Shown here one piece after another: positions 1-12,290 of a DNA stretch of 64,000 bases. Location: positions 16,415,036 to 16,479,035 of the forward strand of contig CAMZMU010000080.1 of NCBI GenBank assembly GCA_947311845.1. The letters are read 5' to 3'. This stretch comes from Poa pratensis (taxonomy: Eukaryota; Streptophyta; Magnoliopsida; Poales; Poaceae). A program made the translations under genes and the position numbers. Within the stretch, counting starts at the first letter, position 1, and every line of letters begins with the position of its first letter. The notes beneath the pieces were generated by a model that was not told the origin of the DNA, made no database searches, and saw nothing but the letters and a program-made list of their open reading frames with translations.

Positions 1-32
1 CCAACCTCGCCAATCTCCTTGTCTTGCGATCG

Positions 33-3000
33 ATGGCGCCGAAGAAGCAATCAGGGAAAGAGCCAATGGAGGAGAAGACACCGCAGCGGATCTCCTGCAA
101 CTGGGATAAATCTTGGGTGATGGAGGAACACCTCCAAAACCTAGCCGCGCAGGGCTTCTTGCCTCCCAAGGAGGTATGTCATTGGAAGGCGCCTGGCAGC
201 GAGATGGTTCCGAAGCCAGGGCCGAACGAGCTGGTTATGTTCAAAGAGCACGTGGATCACGGATTTACGCCGCCCGGCTCCATTTTCTTCCGCAACCTCC
301 TGAAGCAGTTCAATCTCCGCCTTCACGACATTGGGCCCAACTCCATGCTCCAGGTGAGCAATTTCCACGTCTTGTGCGAGGATTATTTGGGCGCCTACCC
401 CAACATCGACCTGTGGTTGGCCTCCTTCAGCTGCAACAGTCAACTCGATACCAAGGGTGGGGATTACGTTCAGTGTGGCGCCATTGCTCTGCAGCGCCTC
501 AAGAATTATGTTCTCCCGCGTCTGGCCTTAGCCAACAGAGCCAGGGATTGGCAAAAATCATTCTTCTATTGCCAAGACACTTCTCCTGAAGACGAGACCC
601 ATCTTCCTCCTTGGTCTAATGCGGCGTTCGTGCCGGCCTCCGAATTGCTGAAGGCGAAGCCGCGACAAGCCGCCATGTCCTTTGTCAACGAGGCATTGGG
701 CAAAATTAGAGTTTTGGTTAGTTGCGGCTTAACAGGCCTCGACCTTATAGCCTGCTGGACAAAATGGAGAATCCAGCCAGTGAGTCCCCGCCGGCAGCTC
801 TTTATTGAGTACTCTGGCCTCCCTGGGGACGTAGATCGTATTGCCGCCAAGAAATGGGAGGCAGAGGAATGGGTGGAATTCGTCTGCCGCGTGACTGAGG
901 AGAAGAAGGTCTCCTTTGATAAGGTGGGGCTTCCACCTTTCAGTGCTTCCAACAAGCCATCTGAGGTATTCTTTCTCTACCGACTCATTGTCATGTTTGT
1001 CATTACTTGCACCTTCTTTCTCTTTTTAATTTGTCTCGTTCTTGCTTGTATCAGGCTCATGAGAACTATTGGTCGATTCTTGCGGCCAATTCGGGCTCTG
1101 CTTCTGCCAAGCGAACCCCCAAGAGAAAGCTGCTGCCCGACCTAGAGGGCAGCAAGTCTGTAGATGTTCCCTCCATCACCCCGTTGAGTCGGAGAGTGAC
1201 TCTGATGAATTGGACGAGGATGAGAGCCCTGCAGCTGCTATCAGTCCTCCCGCGAGTGATCCTACCCCTCGCCGAGCCTCCAAGAGGCTACAAAATAAAG
1301 AGCCTGAGCTTGAGGCTGTTGAGAATCCAAGGGCAAAGCAACGTAGGCTATCTGGGTCTGCGACCGCTTCTGGCCCCAGGCGTGTGACGAGAACCACCTC
1401 TTCGGCTGACGACGACATGGGCGTCGCTTCTGGTAACTCTCCTTACACAGCCATTTCACTTCGATGTCTTCATATACTAATGCATGGCTTTTCCTTCTTT
1501 TATAGACTCTGGGCTTCAGACTCTGTCGTCCCTTTCAAGCGACGATATTGCCATTAACATCAAGGTGGCTCCAGGGTTAGTGTTCTTCTCTTTTTGCTTT
1601 ATTCATTGGAGACATTCCTTGCCTATTTACTCATGTTTGTATTTTGTTTGCAGGTCAAAGGTTGATGCAGAGGACGCGGCTAAAATTGACGTGGCTCCTG
1701 AAGCCGAAATTGAGCCGCCTGTTGCGTCTTCTGGAGCGACTGATGCTCCAGAGGAGGCAACTGCCAAGGAGGGCATTGCCACTGCTGATGACGTGCCTTT
1801 GAGCGCGACTCCTGGCGCTGCCATACCAGAGGTGGCCTTAGAGGACGGCACTGCTGCTGCCGCCGTCTGTAATGAAAGTGAAGATCGCCCTTGTGTAGAG
1901 GACGTTACTGATCAGGCCGTGGAGGGCCTCCAAGAATCGTCAGTTAAGCCACTGGTGACAGAGCCTGATAGCAGCCAACTACAGCTTGTGCCGCACGCAG
2001 GGGTTTCATCCTCTGCCTCTGTAGGTAAATCAACAGACGGCCGTGCTGAAAAATTGGCGCGGTCTATTCTTACGGCTAATGACAAGCACTCGGCCGAGCT
2101 GCGAAAGGCTCTGCTTCATCTATCTGCAGCTTTTAAGGTAATGTCTTGGCTACTTCTTTTACTTTGTCGTATATAGCTCTAGGCCCCAAGGATCGAGGTT
2201 TCTTCTATGTGAGAGAAGGAAGCTTGATTCTTTGCTTTTACTTGCTGTTTTCTTATTGCCAACTTTCACATATCGTAATCCTCTGACGTATCTTTGCAGG
2301 AAGAGCTACAGGCTCTAATGAGCGAGAAAAAGGCGCTGGAGCTCGATCTCCAGCATGCTCCTGCAGAAGTTGAACGGCTTCAACGCGTCCTTGCTCAACG
2401 TGAGGATGACCTGAAGAAGAAGGATGAGAAGATTGGGGATCTCGCTGATAGCAACTACAACCTCGCTGAGCAGACCAAGTCAGCTGAGCTGCGGCTCAAG
2501 AACAATGAGGAGAAGGCCCAGAAATGGCTCAAGGAACAGGACCGCCAGATCAGCGCACAAAAGGATGCCATTGCCAGAGCGAATGAAGACGCGCGGCTTA
2601 AAGCTGTTAAGATCAGCGAGCTGGAGAAGGAATTGGCCCAGTAGATCGAGGAGCTCAAGAGGGTCTCTGACTCGTCTAACCTTGTACATGGGCTTGTTAC
2701 CATCATGACGTAAGAGCTTTCTGGTGAGCTTCATGATTGCTTAGTGCTTTACTCCTTATCAGCAGGATTTCAATAACTTATCCGTGTTGCTTTCAAGTGA
2801 GGAATCTCCTCTTGTTCGTGAGCGCATGTAGGAGCAGCTCAATCATATCCGTGCGTTCGTGCAAAGGTCCTGTGACTCCATTAAGCAGCTAGCTGCAAAG
2901 CTTTTGCCTTCCAAGCCTGTGTCGTCGAACGGTGATGGTTAGGTAAAAATATTGTCCAAGGCGGCCCACTACGTTGCTGACTGGCAGGAATCCTCTGCTT

Positions 3001-3407
3001 GTGCTGGTGCGACTCATGTGCTGGCTTTGGCCAAGACATACTATCCCTCCTTCGACGCTGCTAAGGTTTCTCAAGGTAGGCCGCAGAAGAGGGCAGATGG
3101 CACAGAGTTCCCGCCAGATGAGTACCTTGCCACTTGGAAAAGCATGCGCGGGTATGGGACTCAACTTGTTGAAGGAGTGGACCTTGCGACTTATCAGGGG
3201 AAGTACCATCCTGACGGCAAGAAGTTTGAAAAGCTGCCAACCGCTTCAGCCATGCCTGCATCTTCTGAAGGTACCAGTACTCCTGCAGGCGCAATGAGCT
3301 CCCCAGCGGCCGTGCTGTCAGGTGATTCTCCTGCCACTGCTCCTGCCAACACTTCAGGGAAGGCCCCAATGCCTCCGTCTCGTAAGCAAAAAGCTGCTAG
3401 GAAGTGA
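33..3407 (+). pseudogene. Antisense multi-exon gene of element A (grass gypsy-associated domain plus coiled coil), decayed
   Basis: It is read opposite to element A's gag. The ATG at 33 is chosen because it gives an MAPKK start like the relative at 50800. Exons as I read them: 33-965, 1055-1432, 1506-1575, 1654-2137, 2300-2709 and about 2764-3407. Introns 966-1054, 1433-1505, 1576-1653 and 2138-2299 all have GT...AG ends, pyrimidine-rich acceptors and consistent phase. Exon 1 holds a domain with G-x-x-PP, PNS, LCE and DL blocks (about residues 75-130) that I associate with the Pfam family called putative gypsy type transposon. Exon 4 is Ala/Glu/Asp-rich and exon 5 is a heptad-rich coiled coil. 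It is broken: a frameshift near 1180, in-frame TAGs at 2642, 2829 and 2940, and a frame mismatch at the last intron. The function of this family is unknown. Confidence 0.7.
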
Positions 3408-4246
3408 GACAAAGATAATATTATGGTGATTCAGCCTTGAGTGGCTTGTAAAAATTTGCACAGTTTATGTTTGATGCGGTTTGTTTAATACTTGTGCTTT
3501 GAGTAAAATTATGACCACGTACGTGGGTCCTTTTGATTTGTCTCAATTCCTTAGTCAGGCCCTCGTGTGGCTCAGTATTTCCCAGGCTAAATGTGTGTTC
3601 AGGGTCGAGAAAGTCCATGATAGGCATTCAGACTCGATTGACGCCACATGTCGGTACTTTGGTCACATATTGCGAGTCACATCCGAGCTAAAGCTGAGTA
3701 TAATAAAGAAAATTTTGCCAGTAGGTTGGCGATTCCAAGGTAGTAAGCTGAGCTCATAGAGTATCGAAGCCCTCGAGGAACCAATGATAAATAAAATAAA
3801 AGACTCAACAACTCAATTGGTAGTTTGAGGCAAAACGACAACCCCCGCATAGCAGAAGTATCGGCTTTATTCCATAATCATATATTAGTACAACTTTTGG
3901 TGCACGACCGCACATAGGCGGCGGTCGATTTTTGATACAATCAGCTGCAATAGCTGTGACGAGCTCTAAGTAGCTTTAATGATAACCAACTCTGGTTAGC
4001 TGTAGATGTGATATTCAGCTGCAATAGCTGTGACTATGGCTCTAGGTGGCCTGGATTATACTTGAGCCCTTGGTGGCTCACTTTGAGTCGCATAATGCGG
4101 CTTATGAAATGTTGTGGCTTATGAAGAGTCGCCTCAAAGGCGGTTGAAGCCTTGCTTGTCTTTCTGCTGTTCGGCGGCCTTTACTTTTCTTGCCTCCCGA
4201 TTAGGTGTTAGCTTGAGTCACTGGTCCGGTAAGTGCCTTTTTGCTT
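3408..4246. other. Spacer between antisense gene and gag in element A
   Basis: No coding signal is convincing on either strand. In an autonomous relative, RT, RNase H and integrase would lie on the minus strand in this interval, so it contains or abuts the deletion that removed pol. It would also hold the converging 3' ends of the gag transcript and the antisense gene. Confidence 0.5.
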
Positions 4247-7185
4247 CTATGATATCATCGAAGTTCTTCTGAGGCTACCGCGACACGCGGCTTTTGCCAT
4301 GGTTCTATCGCCTTCCTCGCACTCTATGGCTATTTGCCTGTCACCTTCAACTGTTATTACTCCACGCGGGCCAGGCATTTTTAGCTTCAGGTATACGTAG
4401 CATGGCCTTGCCATGAATTTTGCGAACGCGGCTCTGCCAAATAGTGCATGATATGGGCTCTGGAAGTCCACTACTTCAAACGAGATGTACTCATTACGGA
4501 AGTTGCTGTGTGTTCCAAAGGCTACTTCCAAACTGATTCGCCCTAGCGGTTGTGCAGATATTCCGGGCAAAACTCCGTGAAACGATGTTCTCGATGGTTG
4601 TAGTAGCTTCTCCTGTAAGTGCATCCTTTTGAAAGTCTCATAGTATAGTATGTTTATGCTGCTACCCCAGTCCATCAGCTCTTTTCTTAGCTTATATCCT
4701 GCGACTTGAGGTGCAACGACTAGCGCGAGCTTGCCAGCCTCGTTTATCTCTCCAGGGTGGTCTTCGCAACTCCAGACTATGGGCTGCTCTGACCACTTTA
4801 GCCATTGGGGAACTGCTGGTACTATAGCATTGATAGCTTGATTGCGCCGTCTAAGCTTCTGCTCTCTATTTGACGTGTTAACCACGATGGTGTGGTACTG
4901 CCCTAGCTGCTTTGGGAACTGTGGCTGATCTGCTGGCGGGTTGAGAGCTACATTGTTGTTTCCTCCACCATGATCGCCTCCTTCATTATGCTGGTGGCTA
5001 TTGTTCCCATGGCCCAGGTGTCCGTCCCTCCACTTCTTATAATGGAAGCACTGTGCCTTTGTGTGGTTGGCTGGACGTCCTTCTTTCCCTACGTGGATAT
5101 CACAAGGGCGATTGAACACTTCTTCAAGGTTTATTGGGTGAGAGCTCCGTCCCTTGCCACTATTATTCTTCAAGCGGGTGTTGGTGTTTGCGACTAATCT
5201 AGAGTTCCCTTCTTCATTCTTGCGCTTGTTCTGGTTCGCATTGTTACTGTTGCTTTGCTGATGAGGCTTGCTGTTACCCTTTTTGGTTTTTTCTGTTGCC
5301 TCGTCTTCTTCACCATCTGACACATCCTTTATCTTGTCCGAGGCGGCGTATTTGTTAGCCGTGGCCATGAGCTCGCTGAGGTTCTTCACCTTATTCTTCA
5401 TGCGACCTAACTTGTGTATCAGTGGTTCAAACTTGCAATTCTTTTCCATTACTAGGACCGCTGAACTGGCTGGTATGTTGTCTGAAGAGTGTATGATCTC
5501 TGCTACTCTTGTCATCTAATGGCGACTTGATTCGCCTTCCTTTGTACGCAACGCTCGAGGTCTTCTATGCTGCAGAGACGTTTGCACGTTCCTTGGAAAT
5601 TCTTGATAAAGGCATCCTTCATCTCATCCCAGGAGTTTATCGTGTTGGGTGGCAAATTCTGAAGCCAAATGTGGGCAGCGCCGTCCAACATCATGTTCAG
5701 GTACCGAGCACATATTTCTTCAGAAGCATTAAGAATGCTCATGCCCATCTCATAATTGTTTAGCCAAGTGGTTGGGTCCATACTAGCATTATAGTTCGCG
5801 ACCTTGCGGAGTCCTTTCAAGTCCGCTGGGAACAGTTCTGATCGGATTCGCTCGCTAAAGCAAACCGGCCCCTTGAGTCGCGTTGATAAGTTGGATGGGG
5901 CAGGCCTTAGCGGTTGGTTGTTAACCACACGTGGCTGTTCTATCTCCGCCCTGCTAGTGCCAGGCTGTGGCTATTGTACCTGGGGCTGCTTCGGTATCGC
6001 TTGTTGATTCCTTTCCCTCTGGCGTATGGCTGAACTTGAAGTCGCGACTTGTGGCGACTCCGTGAGGACACTTGTAGCTCTGCTATTGTACGGGGTGGAG
6101 TGTAACCTTCCCGCATGTTCAGACATGTTAGCCTGCTATACCACGGCCATGCTAAGCATCTCTATGGCACGTCGTGCCTCTCTGTCAATTGGAGTGTTTC
6201 CCACTAGCATTAGCCGAGCCAAGATGTTGGTCGCTGCATACACATTGTCCACTGGGTTGACATAGTGCGCTTGTGGCGTATGAAATCTTGGCGGCTGCAT
6301 CAGCTGCTGAGCTGGCTGTGTTTGTGCAAATACTGTGGGTAAAGGTGGTGGCAGCATAGCCGCTCTGTTGTTCGCCTGGACCATCGCCCTCGATGCCGGC
6401 GGCTCTTCGGCTGTTGGAGTAGGAAATGAAGGGGTTTGGGCTGTTGTGACTGTACGGGTTACAGCAACAGCTGGTGTTTGTGCTGCGGCCATCCTCGGTG
6501 CTTCTGTTACAACTAGTGTTGCCGCGGTAACAGGCTGAGGTTGAACGGTTGGCCTCTCGATGGGTGTTTGGAACAACACTGTTGGATCCAACGTGACGCC
6601 ACCTGGCTGCATGCGGCTTACTTGACGTCTGTGTGGTAGGGTGCTGAGATCGCTCGGTTGTGATCGTATAAGGGCCGCGTCAGCCGTGAGCCTTTGCCGC
6701 TCCTGTTGGAGTCGCTGGTCTTCTCGCATCAGCCTGCTTCGCTCATCTACTATCCTTTGGACTTCATCGTAGAGCCTAATTCTTGCGGCTTCAATTGCAG
6801 ATGCTCTGGCCGCCGCGTTTACAGCTGATATTGGTGTAAACAGTAAGCCACTAGGCGTTTGATTATGTCCTGCGGCTTGTGCTGTTACAACCTCTGTGTT
6901 AGTCGCTGCCCTTTGCACAGTGTCCTCCGTCGCCCGGGCCCCCAAAGGGGTTACTCTAGGTGCGGCTCCTAACGCCGCGACCCCTGAGGCCGCGGCTCTT
7001 GGTGATGCGGCTCCTGGCGCCGCGACTCCTGATATTGCGACGGCTGACGCCGCGGCTCCTGGAGTTGTTGTAGCCATCGCTGTGTTTCCTAGATTTGGTG
7101 CCACGGGTGCCGCTTCTCCGGCAACTTCCGGGGCCGCAGGGCTCCAGCTTCCTGGTGGCATGCCTAGCCTTTCTTCTGCCTCCAC
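4247..7185 (-). pseudogene. Element A gag with retropepsin-like C-terminal part
   Basis: The N-terminal part (7185-6136) is Ala/Pro/Thr-rich and low in complexity. The same frame continues through two stops into 5928-5512, which has a gag capsid-type region (W-L-N-N-Y-E-M-G, then a W-L-Q-N-L-P motif). A frame change near 5515 leads to 5515-4247, with a basic Asn/Gln/Lys-rich nucleocapsid-like stretch. It ends in a retropepsin-like region where the D-G-G-S-S-I-N-I-L seen in relatives reads D-W-G-S-S-I-N-I-L, so the active-site glycine next to Asp is Trp. This is structural protein and protease of a Tat-type element. It is inactive as read; some breaks could be sequence error. Confidence 0.7.
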
Positions 7186-7206
7186 CGTCCTCTAGATACC
7201 CTCCGT

Positions 7207-7554
7207 TTACTGATCGCCTACAGGGGGCAGGCTCCTGTACTCGTGGTTATGGCCTAACCTTTCCTCCATCAAGAATTCGACGGATTGGGCCTCCTCCTCG
7301 AGATGCTGCTGCTCATTGTTGGTGGAGTCTTCTTCTTCTATGGTTATGGTGACTCCTTCTTCTGAGTCGCCCTCACATGGTGGGCTTGCTGACCCACTGC
7401 TGATGAAGCCGACGAATACATGCATAGATCCAAACGGGATGACATGGCCGGTCTCCAAGTAATCAGCTTCCGGCCCCCAATCTGAATCATCGATCAGGGG
7501 TACTCCGTTGACCATCTTGATCTGGCCAACGACGAGATCTTCGACTCCCATCAT
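7207..7554 (-). CDS. Short leader ORF of element A upstream of gag
   Basis: About 115 codons between primer site and gag, using the ATG at 7554. The longer open frame reaches back through the primer site into the LTR and is not a credible start. The product is acidic, with a Glu-rich stretch in its second half, no recognised domain and no membrane segment. It stops 21 bases before the gag start in a different frame. It may be a separate small protein or simply an open leader. Confidence 0.35.
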   Translation of the reverse strand: MMGVEDLVVGQIKMVNGVPLIDDSDWGPEADYLETGHVIPFGSMHVFVGFISSGSASPPCEGDSEEGVTITIEEEDSTNNEQQHLEEEAQSVEFLMEERLGHNHEYRSLPPVGDQ

Positions 7555-7590
7555 TGATCCAGCGCAGAACTTGACGCTCTTGACCGCTCG

Positions 7591-7607
7591 CCCTACGGTG
7601 GGCGCCA
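7591..7607 (-). other. Element A primer binding site
   Basis: On the minus strand this reads TGGCGCCCACCGTAGGG, two bases inside the LTR end. The same motif with one change follows element D's LTR at 42008. Confidence 0.75.
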
Positions 7608-7609
7608 AC

Positions 7610-8123
7610 TGTCGTGGGGTAATCTCGACAGATGTCATGGAGATGACTTCGTAGGTGTGGGGATTTACACGAGTCATGCGTCTCCGAGCTTAAGATCACA
7701 GGGCACGAAGAAGACAATCTTTACCCAGGTTCGGCCCCTCAATGTGAGGTAAAGACCTACGTCCTGCCTATCCTAGATTGGAATTGATTGGAATATGGTG
7801 TTACAAGGGTTTGGCGATCAAGATGATGAGTCGCCGTATGTTCTAGGGTTTAGAACTTGTGAATCCCCTGTCTACGTCCTGCGAGTCCTCCTTATATACA
7901 CGGAGGCTCGCTAGGTTACAAGGAATACTTCTTCTACAAGGAAGGTATAAGCCGGAGCCTTCTAGGTCAAGTTATCTCCAGCCTTCTGGATGCTTCTATC
8001 CGCGTGTCGTGATCCTTTGCCGGCCCATCTCCGTGTAAGCCCATCTATGGTGCGGCCACGAGCTTGTCATTAGCCGCGTATCAATATTTGGCTGCGGGTC
8101 ATCCGTTAGTCATTGCCCCGACA
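7610..8123 (-). repeat. Element A 5' LTR
   Basis: 514 bases with near-palindromic ends. It contains a minus-strand TATA box (7891-7898) and a hairpin block at 7721-7770 shared with the LTRs of elements C and E. The other LTR is outside the window, so age cannot be estimated. Confidence 0.75.
7891..7898 (-). promoter_or_regulatory. TATA box of element A LTR
   Basis: TATATAAG on the minus strand inside the 5' LTR, correctly placed to drive gag transcription leftward. Confidence 0.55.
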
Positions 8124-8363
8124 GTCGACTTATAGCAAACCTTATAGCCAACATGTATAATAGTTAGTTGTAAAAATGTGTTACGGAGTACTTCATGTCC
8201 CACCTTACACTCTCACAAAGTGCCTAGGAGCACGCGCTAGAGCTGGCTCTTGCATAAGAGCCCACCTCCCTTCTCTCTCCTATTCTCTCTCCTCCATGTA
8301 AGCATAAATATATTATTCTAATCCTTACATCCCGCTTACGTAGGATAATTGTACTTGCTCTTA
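8124..8363. repeat. MITE truncated by element A
   Basis: The right end resembles grass MITEs ending in GTACTTGCTC followed by TTA (8351-8363). The interior has the CT-rich and stem-like sequence typical of PIF/Harbinger-type MITEs. The left end is missing at the element A junction. The family call is from memory of the end motif. Confidence 0.4.
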
Positions 8364-9399
8364 GTGCGCCGAACGTCACAGGAGCCGTGTTGAGAGTTGC
8401 ATTTTCCAGGAAGGCGGGAAGTAGAAAAGGATTTTGTTTTTACTTGGAGAAAAGGGTAGAGCTGTTTGGGTAAAGCGGGACTCGTGCAGGGCCCATGTGT
8501 GCTGCTTGTACAGGATAAGGTCACGCCGAGTGAACACTCTATACTGCGCACAAGCACTCTACTAACCAGGTCTGTTCCTGCATGATGCATGGGGTACCAC
8601 ACCGCTGCAAGCCTTGTGTGAGAAGATTGCCAACTCCATTTTCCATTTTCTATATGTTAAACTATTTTTTAATGAAAATCCTGTGAGCTACTGTAGTACT
8701 CCGTAGGAGAGAGAGACTAGGAGTGAAAAATCCCTATTCAACATACAGCATATCGTGCACCCACATCCGCTTGACCACCTACAAATTTATTTAAAAACTG
8801 GAAAATTAACAATTGGTACATTGACATAACCTAACATATAAAAACTTCAAAAAAGTTCCAAATCAAAATTATAATTCAGTGTCGGGTTTGCCTGTTTCTT
8901 TCTCGACCGGCTTTATCAATATCGATTTGAATTTTTGTGACATGTTAGATGTCAGTATTACCTATTATTTATTTATTTATTTATTTTGTATTTAAGAAAA
9001 CCATTTTAGTTGCTCAGTCGGATCTCGGTGCAACAGATGCACCAAGGGCAACCTGCCTCCCATCTTCTCTGCCCGCTCGTCTGCCTGCATCGGGGCAGGC
9101 GAGGTACCCCCCCACCCGCATCGATGTTGGCTGTGGCGGGGCAACCGCATCTCCGCTCGCCCTTCCACTACAAGAAATATGCCATCGGCCGGGGGTCTGC
9201 ATCGACACATGCCGCCTGCTTGCGGCGACCGGCCGCCACACGTATGCTTGTCTGCGCCTCCCACCTCCCTATCGAGCCTCCCGTACGTCCCGTGCCGACC
9301 GCTCACGAATCTCCCATCTTGTTTTAAACACCGTCGCTAGCTATAGTATAGCTCGTTGTTCCCGCTTCTCATGATGACAGGTTGACCCCACATGTCATT
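8364..9399. other. Intergenic DNA without a gene
   Basis: No convincing ORF. It contains a T/A-rich stretch (about 8640-9000), a GC-rich stretch (9010-9330) and one CACTA-like terminal motif at 9166-9183 without a partner. Confidence 0.5.
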
Positions 9400-9404
9400 G
9401 TGAT
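9400..9404. repeat. Left target-site duplication of element B
   Basis: GTGAT, repeated exactly at 20282-20286 just outside the right LTR. Confidence 0.9.
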
Positions 9405-10334
9405 TGTCGCAACAGTGGAACATGGGGTTCCCCTAGTACTGCCAAAGTGGGTCCACCCCATGTGGGCCCAAGATGAAGATGGACAAGACCAAGACTCAAG
9501 TCAAGCTGGCGGGTTCACCGTCAAGACACACATGGCCTACGACGACTAAGGGCTCCGGTCCTGGGGACCTTCCGGGTCCCCGAATCAAGCAAGAAGGCCA
9601 GGAAGGACCCGAGAGCCCGAGTTCCCGGCAGGAGGCCAGGCTCCCTCCGGGTACTTCCTACGTTCCTGTGGATAAGCACTCCACCTCACCACGGAAGACT
9701 TGGGAAGCAAGGCGAAGGCAGCGCGGGCGGGAAGCACGTCCCGTGGTGGTGTCAGCTCCTGTCCACCCCAAGGCGGACGCTCCCACCTAACCCAGAGGAG
9801 ACGCTAGGCTGAGGAGAGGCCACGTCTCCCCCTAAACTAGATGAGGAGGGTCCTTCACCCCGAAGGTCCCTCATGCCCTCACGTGACCCTGTGGCAACCC
9901 CTTAGCCTATAAAAGGAGGACCAAGGCACGGGAGGAGGGAGGACAAGATAGAGCAAGGACGAACACAAGCTAGAACCAGAGCAAGACTAGACTAGGGCTG
10001 CGAGGTAGAGAGGAAGGTGATCTCCTCCGGGTCAGGATCTGTCCTTCTTCTACCTCGCCAAAACCCTTCCGGGTACCCTGTCCGGGAGGTTCCATTGTAA
10101 GCCACACTATGAAGAACTCATCAATCCAGACATGCAGGAGTAGGGCTTTTAGCCTCCGGGCGGCCTGAACCTGGGTAGCTCCTTGTGTCCCTTTGGTTGC
10201 ATGCTTTGATCGTGGAGAGGAGAGCTTGATCTAGACTCCGCCCAAGAAGACGATTCTCAGCCTCCTTCGCGCCCCGTGCCGAACCTAAAAGGGGGTATCC
10301 TATACTCCCGGTGTCCGTGCAACGAGACACGACA
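9405..10334 (+). repeat. Element B 5' LTR
   Basis: 930 bases, TGTCGC...ACGACA. Contains a TATA box at 9908-9915. Nearly identical to 19349-20281. Confidence 0.93.
9908..9915 (+). promoter_or_regulatory. TATA box of element B 5' LTR
   Basis: TATAAAAG in the LTR, followed by a purine-rich probable transcription start region; identical at 19854-19861 in the 3' LTR. Confidence 0.65.
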
Positions 10335-10336
10335 TC

Positions 10337-10355
10337 TGGCGCGCCAGGTAGGGGG
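10337..10355 (+). other. Element B primer binding site
   Basis: TGGCGCGCCAGGTAGGGGG starting two bases after the LTR end, the normal place for a tRNA primer site. Confidence 0.8.
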
Positions 10356-10408
10356 CGCAAGTGCTGGATTCATCTTCATCAAGTTCATCGGCAAGTTCTT
10401 CGTCAAGC

Positions 10409-12290
10409 ATGCCTCCAAGGAAGAAGGGAGATCCTGCGGCGTCCAAGCCGGTCTCTCCCTCACGCACCCAAGCTTCAGCTGAACGTCGTGCTGCTGGCGC
10501 ACGGCGGAGCGCCTCTCCGTCCCCGCCTCCCATGGAGAGGGTGGCGCCGGACGAAGTGGACGGTCGCGACAAGGACAACGGCCCTGGCGGAGCGGCGGCT
10601 CCAAAGGGCACCACCATGCCTCCTCCTCGCTCAGGGGAGAAGAGCGTCTGCAACGGCACCGGCAAGGAGCCCACCGCTGGAGGAGGGAACCACGGCGTTC
10701 GCCCCAGCGGGGATCCACGAGCATCCAAGAGCAAGACCTCCGCGCACTCGCCTTCGGACGTGCAAGCTCGCCATGATGCTCTAGTCGCTGCCAAGGCACT
10801 GATGCAGTTCCCTCCAAGCAGCGGCGACCCCAAGGTCTACCAAGAATGGAGGACTCGCGTCGAGAGGCTCCTCGACTTCGCCGATGGTGGTCCGTGGGTC
10901 GAACCCACTCAAGCTCCCACCGTCGACAACCCCGGAGCAGCACAAGACAAAACACGTGATCCGCGAGGCCAGCCTCGTGGTGAACGTCAAGCCAAGACGG
11001 CGCCTCCTCGCACCGCGCCACCGATGGCTGATCGGCTAAACCGCGATCACGGCGAGGCCATCTCCATCGGGTCGTCTACCTCGCGCAACCCAGATCTTCG
11101 TGACGAGCTCAACAGCCGTCAGAACGAGGATATGCGCACCCGCATCGAGCGTCGCCGAGAACGTCACCGCCGGGAAGATCGGGGCATCGACCTCGCCGAA
11201 GGCTGCCTCGCCCTCGCTCCCGAGTTCCGCCACTTCAACTGGCCCAAGAAATTCAAGATCGACGTTCTCCGCTACGACGGCACCACGAACCCCCGGGACT
11301 TTCTGCAGATCTACTCTCTTGCTGCGATGGTTGCCGGGGCCGACGAGGTCATGATGGCCAACTGGTTCCCGTTGGCCCTGAAGGGAGATGCCCAGACTTG
11401 GCTTCTCAACCTTCCCAAGTGCTCCATCCGTTCCTGGCGGGCACTGAAGGAGCAGTTTCTGGGGGCTTTCCAAGGCGGGTACGAGCGCCCGGGGGCTCCC
11501 AGTGATCTCCACGACTTCAAGCAGTTGCCGGGTGAAACTCTCCGCAAGTTCATCCAGCGCTTCACCCAGAAGATGAACACCATCCCGTGCATCAAGGAGG
11601 AGTTGGTGATCCAGTCCTTCCACGCCAACGTCCGCAACCCCAAGATGCGCGAGAAGCTGAGCATCCATCGCGTCGAGTCTGCTCGTAAGCTCTGGGAGCT
11701 TGCAGACCGGTGCGCTCGAGCTGAAGAAGGAGCCAAGTTCCCCGGGGAGGATGAACCCGAGGACAAGGGCTCCAGCTAAGAACAAGAAGCGGGACCCTGG
11801 ACCCGACAAGCGGATCTTCGTCACCGAGCCTCTTCCGAAGAAGACCAAGCCCGCGCCGACTTCCGAGGAAGAAGGTGAAGGTGATCCCTGGTGCCACATC
11901 CATCCAGAAGGCAACCACTTGCTCAAGGACTGCCGCATGCTCAAGAACCTCGCCGTCCGGAGCAACGCCGAGCTGATGGGGTCAGTCAAGACGGTTGCTA
12001 CAACTGCGGCACTGCCGGGCACATCGCTCGTGACTGTCCCACGGGTCGCCAAGGCGGAGGCGGCCGTGGATGGTACCGAGGCGGTGGCCGCGGGGGCCGC
12101 GGAGGAGGACGCGGCGGTCAAGGTGGTCGCGGGTACAACACTCCGGAGGCCGCCCACGTCGGCAACGGGGAAGCTCCGGCTCCCCAAGGAGGCAACGGCG
12201 GCAAGTATCAAGAAGTCACGGGAGTTGTCGGGTGCATCCACGGAGGGTCTTCTCTGCCTCCCTCCAACGGCGCCTGCAAGAGACTTGTCC
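10409..12290 (+). CDS. Element B gag (frame-disrupted)
   Basis: The start is the ATG at 10409 (MPPRKK); the open frame upstream is only a Ser run with no ATG. The N-terminal third is basic and low in complexity. The capsid-type region spans about 11240-11720, with W-F-P-L-A-L and W-L-L-N-L-P motifs. A CCHC zinc knuckle C-Y-N-C-x4-H-x4-C lies at about 11997-12040, followed by an RGG-rich stretch. Frame changes near 11768 and 11985 compensate each other, the first in a G run. It is the structural protein that packages element RNA. Either the breaks are real or they are homopolymer errors. Confidence 0.75.

Larger units (their letters stand above)
1..8123 (-). mobile_element. Element A: non-autonomous Tat-type Gypsy retrotransposon, partial
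   Basis: Minus-oriented LTR retrotransposon whose 5' LTR is 7610-8123; its 3' LTR lies left of the window. From the 5' LTR inward there is a primer site, a short leader ORF, gag and a retropepsin-like region ending near 4247. An opposite-strand gene then fills 33-3407. No RT, RNase H or integrase motif occurs between gag-protease and the antisense gene, so it must have relied on another element. The LTR ends are inverted (TGTCG at 7610, CGACA at 8119-8123). Confidence 0.8.

Noticed and set aside
9166..9183. CACTACAAGAAATATGCC looks like the end of a CACTA element
   Set aside because: No inverted partner, target duplication or subterminal repeats were found nearby, including to the right of element B. 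A single end motif is not enough for a feature.
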